The position numbers and the translations under genes were made by a program. Shown piece after piece: positions 1-12,100 of a DNA stretch of 64,000 nucleotides (positions are counted from its first letter, which is position 1; each line of letters opens with the position of its first letter). Source of the stretch: Apostichopus japonicus (taxonomy: Eukaryota > Echinodermata > Holothuroidea > Aspidochirotida > Stichopodidae); the NCBI RefSeq assembly GCF_037975245.1, contig NC_092563.1, forward strand, positions 25,888,960-25,952,959, read 5' to 3'. A model generated the notes under the pieces. It made no database searches and had not been told where the DNA came from. It saw nothing but the letters and a program-made list of their open reading frames with translations.

Positions 1-139
1 GTTCTTTGCTGAAGCGAAACAACTCCAGAGTCATCGGTTGCTGTTGGCTCAGTATAGAAGACGAGTCTTCCTCCTGTTCCTAATGCTGTTGTTTCAGTCA
101 CATCTGGAATACAGCTCACAACCGGTAGGACATTGTCCT
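1..139 (-). CDS. Exon 19: HYR domain 16 (cut by window edge)
   Basis: The acceptor is at 141-140 (TTTTAG). 139 bases remain, reading DNVLPVVSCIPDVTETTA then VFYTEPTATDDSGVVSLQQR before the window ends, so about 37 residues of the domain and all later exons are missing. Confidence 0.85.
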
Positions 140-3100
140 CTAAAATATGGAAAGACAAAATGTTGTTTTGGAGACTGCAGATGTCTAGCTTTGATTTCAA
201 GTAGAGTTATCAGTGTAATGTTACTCACATCACATTGATCTTGTCATTTATTAGCACAATGTTACACATAAAGGTGTGTTTCTCTGTCAACAGCTTTAAA
301 TCTTGAGCTATTACATGATTGTACACATACCTGGAGTAACTGTGACAGTAAAAATGCAAAATGCTGTATTTCCACTTGGGTCAGCAAAGATGTATGTCAC
401 TTGTGTTGTTCCTGGGCCAAAAAAGTCTCCAGGTGCATGACTTCTAGACTGAAGAGAAACAACTCCTGAGTTATCAGCAGCTGTTGGCTCTGTCCAAAAC
501 ACAGTGGTACCAGTGCTGTCAATTGCCACTGTTCTTGTGATGTCTTGTATGCAGGTAACATCAGGTGGTGTATTATCAACTGAAAAGATCAAATGAAGAG
601 TCTGAAAGCTAATCTGACTTGATTGAATGAAAAAACATAAATCGAACACTTTTAAACAGCTTTATTATCTGAGTAGCTACTGTAAGGGACTGAAGAAAGA
701 AACAGTTCAAAACTTATATTTCAGAAATGTTGAAAATGCTTATCTAATATTGCTGAAAACATGATTCTAGCAATTTTCTGAATTCATAGCCAAACTAGGT
801 TTTGTCGCATAACAATTGATGTTAATATTTCCTATGCAAACCCTTATTGTGGTGACAAATCCATTCAGAGGTATGGTTTCTGTTACATCTAGTCCTAGAC
901 AAGCTTACACCAGTGGTACTTTGTCAACTGAAGATTTAAAAGTTTAAATTTTTAATAAATTGTCACCTCAACTATGAAACTACATTTTCTAAGAGCTCAC
1001 ATATTTTCACAAACTCCATGTGTAATAGATTTTCACAAACTCCATGTGTATTAAATTTCACAAACTCCTGGCCCAAAATCGGCCTAGAAGTTGTTTTGAG
1101 CCCAGATGGCCTACATGTACCAGCTATCAACCAGCAACTTTATACCAAGTTTGGCTACAATTAGACTTAAACTGGCAGATTTATTGCAATATACAGAAAA
1201 TGTGGACCCAAATGGACCCAAAAATATTGGCCCCACAAATTTGAGCCCAAAGAATGTGTCCTAAAATGCATTTGAGGAAAACTAGAGCAGTAATGCTGCA
1301 GTGGCTCAACCCATAATTTGTGAAAGAAAATCCAATCGGTGGCAGGCTGCCATGAGTCTATAATATAGTGTTGTATGTGTGCACTGTTTAATTAACTAAG
1401 CTGTACCCCATGACCACTGTGGTACAGCACTGGTAGCTCTTCAATCAGGTTACACTGACTAACAAATTCTGCCCTCAAAATAGCAAATTACTCATGGTCA
1501 CCAAGCTAAGACCACTTCCCTGCTTAGACAAAGATAATCTGGCATCAAATATCAGTTGAGGGTAAGGGGTGATACACCTTAAGGGCAATAGCCACACCTG
1601 TGGTAAGTAGCTAAGTATAACTTTCTGCTGTTCTTTACCCTGATGAGGCTTCCTCCCTCCAGAGAAAGCTCACTTCCATATCCTATATCCACATTATCAA
1701 AGGAGTGGGAACTCTAATATAAAGCTAAGATGATTAAAAAATGAAGAAAATTACAAAAGTTTACCACTTTTATCCAATCATCTATTCATGAACAAGATGT
1801 ATTGCCATCCCAATGTGGCACCTTCACTGCAAATTTCACAAAAGTCAACCAGCAATTGCAGAAGTAGACCTTTCAAATATACATTTTCCCAGCTTCAGTT
1901 TTGCATAAGCTCTACCTACATTAATGCGTTGAGCTAACACAATTTGCACCCTCCGGGGCAAAAATGGTACAAATTGTTTTGGCCCAGATGGTCTCAAAAT
2001 ATTAAGGCCTACAATGTACCAGCTATGGACCGACTTACAGTTGCAGAGTTATTGCAATGTTAATAAAATGTGGGCCAAAATGGTCTCATAAGTATTCCAG
2101 TAAGGAACCCAAAACTGCCACAAAAGATAATTGATTGCACTTTGTAAAGAGAAATAAAATATACTATATTGAACAATTTCTGCTTGTTCTTTAATTGAGA
2201 CATCAATCATCCTTGATTCTAATACTTACCTTCAACAACTGTAATTGTGAATGTACATTCAGCAGTGTTTCCAGCAGCATCAACAAAGATATAAGTAACA
2301 ACTGTTGCTCCAATCATGAAGAAGGATCCTGGTGCATGGCTCCTTTGTTGCAGTGAAACAACTCCTGAGTTATCAGTAGAAGTGGGTTCAGCAAAGAACA
2401 CTGATGTTCCCTGACTTCCAAAAGGTGTATTTTCACTTACATCTGGAACACATCTGACAACTGGAGCTATATCATCAACTGCAATCCCAAAAAAAAAATT
2501 GCTTTCAAGTTTCTAAGCTTTGACTTTGGGTAAAAGGCCTGCTATCTGTAGTTAAAACTAGGAGTAATAAGCTATATATGGACATCTCCTTTCCTGGAAG
2601 GTGGATCATTAACAACTGATCTACAGACTGTCAGCATCTTTCAAACTAAGAAACTTAATATGGATGAATAGGTCCACAAAGTGCCACTTAAAAGGTGTGA
2701 AGACTCGCACACAAAGAAACGTCTGATGCCCGTAATCTGACCTAGTTTTGAATGAGGTGTAACAGAAGTGTTAAACACCACCATTGATCCCAGAAAATAC
2801 ACACACAGCTTGCTACCGTCGGTAATTAGACACTAGTGTACAGTCAGTACATACAGCTACGGTCAATACCCACAACACAGTGTACACAACAGTGATGGAC
2901 ATCTCAGGTCGGTCTACATCAAAGATAACAAGGTTTCACATACTGTCTGCATTTTGTAGTGACAAGAAAAAAACTTCACTTGCAACTGAAAGTTAACTTT
3001 TACAGAGCGCGGTACACGGTTTGGGGTGAGTCTTCAATGCCTTCCAGACACCAACATGTTTATTCCAGTATGAAAGTTTCTACAAGGCTAAGAAGATGGA

Positions 3101-6100
3101 ATTTTTTACATCACATATGGTCAGACAAATTTGAATGGATTTAGAGATTAGCAACAGAAGATAACTTAAACAAGGAAATCTCAATGAAATTCTTTGCAGA
3201 AGTTGTATTTCTCAGAATAGCTGAGTGATGAATAAATTCTTCCACTTGACCAAAGTATTCTACAGTTAGTGTGGATGTTAAATACTGTAAAAGGATCAAA
3301 CTGCTACCCATGGAGAAAGTGCTCCACAAGTGCAACTGCATGCTTTCTCAGCTGCATATGGTGCATCATAGAACAAAAGAAATCACACCATAAATGTAAA
3401 ATTCAAGCAAGTTTACATCAAAGAAAACAAGATCAGACTTAAACCTACTACAGCTACTACGGCTCCTTCCTTCATACCTCACAAACAGAGTTGTTACCAT
3501 ACTAATTTTATACAGATTATATTTACAGATTATATTTACAGATTATATTTACATTTCAAGTTTATACAGATTATATTTACATTTCAAACTTTATAAAAGA
3601 GCTCCTTTGGAAGATAAAAGTTGTTCAATAGAATGAGGTTTATTATAAGCTAAACAGATGGAGGAGTATTTCTAAGGCTATATATGTAGGGTGAAAATGT
3701 CTACCGTTATACTTTTTTAGCAAGATAATGATCTGTTGACTCTGATTGCTTGAAGATAACACAGAATACAATACTAACCAGCTTGAACAGTTATAGTAAA
3801 TATGCAGTCTGCTGTGTTCCCACTAGCATCCACAAAGATGTAAGTTACAGTTGTGGAGCCAACACTAAAGAAAGATCCAGGAGCATGACTCCTTTGCTGA
3901 AGTGACACTGCTCCTGACTCATCAGTGGCTGTAGGTTCAGTCCAAAACACTGTAGTGCCCAATGATTCCAGAGGCACTGTTTCCAAAATATCCTGGACAC
4001 ATGCTACCCTCGGTGGGATAACATCAACTTGTGTTTTCAGGAAAAAAGTTAATATTTTATTATCACCACGCTAATAATGACCGAATATACTTACAAAATT
4101 TAATTACTTTATTAGGCAGATCTTGCCTATAAGAAAACCCGTTCTAAAAATCCCATCTTTTTCCGTAAAAAGTAATGAGCCATTGGTCGGGTAGGTTGGG
4201 TAGCGCACCCCAGTTTTTTTATGGAAAAAGTGGGGTATCTAGGGCTGGTTTTCTCATAGGCAAGATCTGCGTAATGTTAACCACCATTTGTTACAAACTG
4301 AATGGTATATGGATGTTTAAACATTGAATCAAATACATCACACTGTTCATCCCCCTTAGAGTTACCAAAGCTGTAACTTAGAAATTATGTACAAAATGAA
4401 AATGGGAATCATGCTGATGATTTATGCACAAGCTGAACAATGACTTGCTGTTATGCAATAATGCAGGAAACTAAAAAAATATGTAAATCGTAAAATCTAT
4501 CACTTTGAGAAAACCTTTATGTTGAACACCAAACGTATCACACAGAGAATACCATCTTATTCTTATAAAATATGCCGAATGGCCTGGAGGAAGAAAATAT
4601 ACACAGCATCATCAGGTTTTGATTTGATCAAACTACCCTGCGGTATTAATGAAATAAGTCCTGGAAAGTTTATAGATTGGCATACCAATTATTTGATGAC
4701 AATGTATGAAGAGTACCATGGTTTATTTAATTACTCTAAACAATTAATGTACTTACCTCCTACCACAGTGATTAAAAAAGTTGCAGATGCTGTGTTTCCG
4801 TTGGGATCAGAAAATGTGTATGTAACTTCTGTGTCACCGATCGGAAAAAAAGCTCCAGGATTTTGTGATCGAGAGATTAAATTGACAACTCCAGAATTAT
4901 CTTCTGCCGTGCACTCTTGAAAATCAACCATTCTACCTCCGGTGCTACTAGGTGTAGTTTGTACAATGTCTGGGCCACATGTCACAACAGGAGGAATATC
5001 ATCCACTGTGAGATCATATCAAGATGTGGAAACATCAATTATAAACATTTTCATTAACTTATTAGGCTGTTATGTAACACTGAAAATTGTTTCCATGTCT
5101 ATAAGCAGACACCTAACTATGACTGCAAATATCCTTTGAGTAACACAGCTTCTGGAAATATTGTAGTCCAAACAGGGCTTCATGTGGTAGGTATCAATGT
5201 TGTACATATCTATGGTCATTATATTTGCAATTTAATATTTCTTCATCATGACTGAGTTGACTTCTTGTCAGGCACTATAAAGTAGGGATGTGTTTCAACA
5301 ATGACCAAGCCAGCTCTTTCCCTACAATACAATACGTTCTTGAATGAGTTCATGATATGCAAACATTATTTACCACCACTGACTGTAATAGTAAAGCTAT
5401 CAGATGCTCTCAGTCAAGCATTTCAAGAACAAACCCTACAATTAAAGAATAGGTTTGAACATGTGTTATGACGGGGTCATCATTTTCTAGAAATATTAGG
5501 GAAATATGCATCCTGCATTTAAGTAATCTTTGCAAGCTTGTACATGTAATTTCAAGACAAAATTTTACCTCCTATTACATTAATAGTGAAACTGTCAGAT
5601 GCTCTGTTCCCTGCTCCATCAGTAAAAGTGTAGGTAACTATGGTTTGGGTGTCAATTCCAAAGAACTGTCCAGGATTGTGTGTCCGCGATACCAAAGTCA
5701 CAGTTCCAGAGTCATCAGTAGCTGTACATTCTGGGAAGTTGATGGATAACCCTCCAGAGCTGATTGGTGTTTGTCTAGTAATATCAGGACCGCATGTAAC
5801 AACAGGTAGGATGTCATCAACTGAAACAAAAGCACAATAAAATGTTTCCTGATTAAATTAATAAATATATCAGTTTCTCTCAATAGTTGCAATAAGTATA
5901 AACCCTTATAGAAGCATATTAAATTAACTTTCTTCAGTTTATAATTCACCCTGATTATGGATGATCAATCTCTAAGAACACTCTTTTCAGTTACTAACAA
6001 GGGCAAAATTTGATGCCTTATAATGTAATGGTATAGCAATATGGCTGGTTAGAAAGCTGTAGTGCATTTGGAACAAGCCCTGCAATGAAAGCATTGGTTT

Positions 6101-9100
6101 GAACTGGTGACATGACTGGGTCATCATATTCTACATACAAAAGTACAACAATAGATGGCATTTAAGGAGTCTTTTCAAGTAGGTCTACTGTTTGAGAACT
6201 TATTACCTCCTATTACAGTAATAATGAAACTGCCAGATGCTCTGTTCCCTGCTCCATCAGTAAAAGTGTAGGTAACTTCAGTTGTGGTGCCAATTGCAAA
6301 GAACTGTCCAGGATTGTGTGTCCGTGATACCAAAGTCACAGTTCCAGAGTCATCAGTAGCTGTACATTCTGGGAAGTTGACAGATAACCCTCCAGAGCTG
6401 GTTGGTGTTTGTCTAGTAATATCAGGACCACATGTAACAACAGGTGGGAAGTCATCAACTGAAACAAAAGGACAAATAGAATATTTTCTGATTAAATTAA
6501 TAAATGGATATATTGTAAATAAAGATGAGAATTGAACAAACAATAATCACAGATTCACTGAAAAGCATATTGAATTTATCAAGCTGATTTCGAGTGATAT
6601 CATCCTAGTGATTGTAAATAACTCTATCAACATATTCTGTTAAATCATTTTAAAGTGGAAAAATAGAAGTAATGCATTCCAAGAACTAGTGTTTGACCGA
6701 TTATGATAATCAGATATTACCGATTAGTTCATGGGACAATCGGGCAGATGCCGGGCCGATGCTGATTACTTCCATCGTTTCATCGTTTTTTGGAGTCCTA
6801 TTGCATGATTTAGTGTGATGCATGATTACCAACTTCTAGGCCTATACAATCAAAGATGTAAATTAACCTCCTTACATTTCACATTAAAGATTTATGGACC
6901 AATGAAGATTACTGGAAGAAAAAACAAAGTATTTGTGTCGTTCTTCTTTTGCTTTGCTAACTGAAGTATTGACTAATTGATCACTTCACCATCGAACGTT
7001 GGCTCCATGATTGCTCGTAGTTAGTAGTCGTAAACGTTCTCGACTCGTACTCGAGGGCGTAGACTAATAAGAAAAAATACATACAAGGGATGCTGTAGTT
7101 GCAACGAAGAGTCGCAATATTGCAATCCCGCCACAACACAGTACATGGCAGTGTTGTACAGACTATAGAAGGGGGAAAATAGTAGCCATTGGTTACAAAA
7201 TGAAAAAAGGGACAAGTTTTTACAACTGGTATGATAACAATTATCAGTGTTGCAACTCCAATGTAAATAAAGTGAAAAGTAGATGGTAAGGAAATAAGAT
7301 ATTAGTAATTTTGCAATCTGATATCAAGAAATAAAACAATCCCGGACGTTGCTTCAAGTTTTCAATGACTACAATCTGCGAGGGAACCGGCTTCCGATCG
7401 AACGTTGTTTCAACAATTATACAAAGTAAGTCAATGGCGCTTCTCCATTGACCTAACTACATGTGGGAGAAATCACACACTAAAGTCCCATTGACTTTGT
7501 CGCGCATGTCACTGGAAATCAGACTTGCTTTACTTGGTGGCATTTAAGGAGTTCAATTACTGCAAAGGGGTTATTTTAGCATGTATGTACATGCAGTCAG
7601 GAAAAAATTTGCTACTGGTTTTTCGCAAAAATGTGCGTAAGTGTGTTTGCACGCATCACAAAATACTGTTATGCAGTAGAACTATCCTGAGGACTGTTGC
7701 CAAACATTTTTAGAGATTGTGTACATCAAGTAGATTTTGTCAGTTCATTTGCTTTTTGAGATAAATAACTGCAACTGAACATTTATGAGGCTCAACCGTT
7801 CTCTAGCCAGACTAGCCTATTGTGCATAGAAATCACAATGAGCAAAACCTAATGTTATCGTTTTCACTTTCGTTTTCACGTAGGTCACGGTGATACGGCC
7901 AAAGTGGTTAAATAGCATATTGTATTGGTGTGATATTTAGTCAAGACAATAAATCTTTCTTATCAATCAATAAACATGGATAACAGGAGGTTTTGTTTGA
8001 TGAAAGAGGCGGAGTGAAAAAAAAATAATGAAGTCTTCCCCCCAGTTTATCGTTGGTGTACTGTAAGATGTTAAAGTGGCCATGACACAAAAATTTCAAA
8101 GTCCTATATTTTTGGGATCCATCAAAGAATGTTCTCTAGAACATGTATCAACCATTCTGCCAGTTTAAAACTTGATTTTTCAAGTCGAAAATTGAGAATG
8201 AATTTACCCTTTTCGGCGTTTGAAACTTTGTTTACTCGAAAATTTTCCGATTCGCATGACGTCATGTGACGTCACGTTTTGAATACATTTACGATCCTCC
8301 GAATATACCATTCACGTACACAGTAGACAAGTACACATAACACTAGTAGTTACTAAACAAAACACCGATCACAAGTGCGATATCAAATCAAAATTTCCTG
8401 TGAAATGGCGGATCCAGAACCAATTGCGGCAACCGAAGTTCAAAGTGATAATGGTTCTTCACTAGGCAGTGAAATTGGGCTATAATTAGAGTGCCCTTTC
8501 TCATATTCGAAGCAGAGAGTGAAGGCGATGATCATTCCAATATTGAACCGAACGTTGAGGGTGGAGCGGAGGTGTTAGAACCGTATCAGTTCGAGCCTGT
8601 TAAACGAGCCGAAATTGAAGCTCCACAACATATCGAAGAAGAAATCCGTTCGAAACCATTGCAAGGAACACACAACGTGGTAAGAATTTATTAACGAAGC
8701 ATTTAAAAACAAAATCCAGTCCATTTTGTGCATGTGTTGTTGGAATTCGCGGAACACCCTAAACCGTATTGTGCGTTGTGTTACGGTAACTTACAACCCA
8801 TACGTAGAGTGTGTAGTACTAGTAGGGTTGTTGCATACTGAAAGTTTGGCTCGGGGATGTAAGTTGCATTATGCAGCCATGCTAGGTAGGCATATGTGTT
8901 ATTTCATACTCATTATTACTTGGCTAGTACTTTGGCCTGGAGTTTTGCAAATCAATTTTCTGAAACAAAAGAATGTTTCATGATACACGGAAGGTGTAAA
9001 ATCACAACAAATGTAACCATAACTGTACATTGTATGCCTGCTTGTTATTGTGGACATCATGGCCAACATTAATACATTTTGAACTTTCATAAATTTTTTC

Positions 9101-12100
9101 CCAGGCAGTACAGATACATAGCCTACGGTCAACAGGTTCAATGATACTTGGGGTTCCTAGCAAGACACGTCAGGGTTGTGCTACCATCATGTGCAGTCCA
9201 AAGGATCAGAAGTGATTTTCCAGCCAATGGTCATTACACTGGATTCAAGTTGCCAGGAGAAAACTCATTGTATAGGAAGCCTTGGTTGAGAAATTCCTCC
9301 AGAAACACCTTTTCTAAACTACGATTGTGTTGGATTATCAATCCGTCAGGGTTCCCTCAGTGTTGATTATTGAAATTCAAGACTTTTAATTCAGGATGAA
9401 AAGGTTATTTTCCAGACCCAACATCAGCAATGAAAGAAAAGGCATGTTTTGAAGCATTTGGACACAAGTATTGGCGTGACCGTGATGTCATATAATATGT
9501 GCATAAGGGAACGGGCATTGACCTTTTTAGGGGCATTTACCTCCCAGACGTTTGATTCGTACCTTTAATCTGGAAGCCAAAATATCCATATCACCAATGA
9601 TATTTGACAGAAAAGTCATAATAAAGACCAATGGAGGCAGCAGAACTCTTGAATGTTTAGACTTTGTTTCTTCAGCAGCAGTTGGTTTGTTTTGTAGTCT
9701 TTCTTCAAAAACTCAGCAGTACACCCTGTTAATGGTCTTCGATTGTTTTAATGCGTGTGATGCTGTGTTTCACATTGCCCATCAGTGTTGTACATGTCGT
9801 CAAGCTTGTGTAACATTTTTGCATGTGAGTTACTTCGTGCAGTGTTTCTTGGTTTAAATAACCCTTTATTGTATTTGATTCTGGATTATTCTAATTAATT
9901 TGTCACAACAACGATTGATAGCGATGGACATGCAACTGCTTTGTAGGCTTAAAGCAAAAATTCATGTAAGTTGTTTTCTTTTAACCTCCTTTGATGTCAC
10001 AAATCACATTAGTGTAATTTAAGAATGATAATGTTTATGGAAAGTACAGTTTTACTTTTATGTCATATAATACAATGATTGTTGTTAATGTTAGTTCAGA
10101 TTGTCCAGAATGACTGTCTAGAACTGATATTGAATAAATTTTGTTCAATGATTTAACACTTGAACTATGTTGTGTGAATTTTTGGCTCTGTGACTTTAAA
10201 ATAAATCGCTTTGAGATTTAATTAAACACCCTTTGGAATAAAATCTTTTTACCTACCTATTTTGACCCATCCCCATTACCCCCACTCCCTCCACAACATA
10301 AAAAATGGTTTTCCTGGAATAGGAATAAGAAATTATTGCTATAACTAACTGATCCAGCATATTCCAGAAATAAATTGGGGCACTGAGATTTGTTCACAAG
10401 AAGATGTAACCCATTGCTTCTGAAGCTAACCTCATAGATTATTAGTATACAATAGAGCAATGAAGGGGGTGTTAATTTAGATGATACAGTAAAATCTCTT
10501 CGTCTATTGCGACTTCAGTGTAGTAACGCTAATACTATAGTACTACTAGTGCTCGGCGCGCTACCTCCTAAGGATCGCCACTTGCCCCATTGGAGGTTTC
10601 CTGCTCCCCGATCTGGTCTTCAGAGTAGTTTTTTGTGGATTACTTGACAGAAGAATGACTCTTTTATGTCGAACCGTTAAAGTCCATTTGTTTTATTTCA
10701 TAACAAAAAGGAGGGATCGTAGTATGCTTCCGTGAAGTGTTCGCTTCATTCGGAGCTGCATACTGGCTAGGCCCAGTGAAATCGGCGCTGGTGTCATGCA
10801 CTAACTTGGTCATAATCGCCGTGTTTTTTTCGTCCTTCAGCCATGGATGAAGGCTAATTGCATTGGTAATGATATTTATGCAGCCCCCAACAGCACAACG
10901 GACCGGCATTTCTCTCTCATAGTTTACAACAGTTGTAAAACAAACTTGAAATTTCTAACGATATAGCGTAATACAGTGGTTGTTCTCTCAGTGTAAATGT
11001 GCATGTATATGGAACGGTATGATCGTCGCGTATCCGATACATGCCTGGGCTTTGCACGTGTGTTCCTAACATGACGTCATCATTGTCTTGTTGTGAAATC
11101 GCATTCTCAGATATCTATTTTCGGATGCGAATATTAAAACGTTAATTACTAATTAGTCCTTGGTTTTCAAGGTGTTGAGGATAGTTTTGAACATAGATTT
11201 TCTCATAGATTCAGAGGAAGTTACTCTCGATGAGTTGGATTTTTCGTGTCATGGCCTCTTTAACTGACAAAACTGGATATTATATCGAACAGCATTAGTA
11301 CAATCTCGCATGAGGGATTTGTGATACTGTTAAACTGTAGATAAGCCCACCTTTCCCAGCATTGATTAGCGTTGAATCCAATGATCTATATCCTTCTCCA
11401 GTTGTGGTTGTGGTGAATCAAAAGCATATAAGAATACAATCCTTTATGTGTAACGTAATAATCAGTTTTGCATAATTGGACTCAATGGATTTTGCCCATT
11501 CTGATTATTTACGTGTTGCCTGATAATCCGCGCGATGCTGATTAACTAACCGATTATCGGTAGAACATCAACAAGAACAAACCCTGCAATGAAACATAGG
11601 GATTGAACATGTGTTATAGCTGGGTCATCATATTCTAGAAATATTAGGGAAATATGCATCCTGCATTTAAGTAATCTTTGCAAGCTTGTACATGTAATCT
11701 CAAGACAACATTTTACCTCCTATTACATTAATAGTGAAACTGTCAGATGCTCTGTTCCCTGCTCCATCAGTAAAAGTGTAGGTAACTACGGTTTGGGTGT
11801 CAATTCCAAAGAACTGTCCAGGATTGTGTGTCCGCGATACCAAAGTCACAGTTCCAGAGTCATCAGTAGCTGTACATTCTGGGAAGTTGATGGATAACCC
11901 TCCAGAGCTGATTGGTGTTTGTCTAGTAATATCAGGACCACATGTAACAACAGGTAGGATGTCATCAACTGAAACAATAGGACAATAAAATATTTCCTGA
12001 TTAAATTAATAAATGGATATAATGTAAATTAACATGAGAATTGAACAAACAATAATTAGATTCACTTTAGTTGCTGCCAATTTTTGTTAATGTTACAACA

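Larger units (their letters stand above)
8075..11259. mobile_element. TTAA-flanked, Kolobok-like DNA transposon (3.2 kb)
   Basis: Bounded by TTAA at 8,071-8,074 and 11,260-11,263. Terminal inverted repeats are AGTGGCCATGACAC (left) and AGAGGCCATGACAC (right, inverted), followed by diverged subterminal sequence including a CATGACGTCA motif near both ends. TTAA duplications occur in piggyBac and Kolobok elements; a THAP zinc-finger gene inside favours Kolobok. It is inserted in the hAT element above. It carries two decayed genes facing each other: a P2X7-ballast-like gene (plus) and a THAP gene (minus). Confidence 0.75.
6687..11570. mobile_element. hAT-type DNA transposon, interrupted by a nested element
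   Basis: Left terminus TAGTGTTTGACCGATTATGA; the right terminus, inverted, reads TGATGTTCTACCGATAATCG. ACCGAT-rich subterminal sequence such as this is common in animal hAT elements. Flanks are CCAAGAAC (6,679-6,686) and ACAAGAAC (11,571-11,578), an 8-bp duplication with one mismatch, and 8 bp is the hAT hallmark. The target is the intronic repeat 'gcatttcaagaacaaaccc', which is uninterrupted in sister introns of the array. After subtracting the nested element, about 1.7 kb of hAT sequence remains with no transposase domain visible, so it is non-autonomous. Confidence 0.75.

Noticed and set aside
10664-10909. Active host THAP-domain gene
   Set aside because: The CSEHF zinc-ligand box is out of frame and the sequence lies inside transposon termini.
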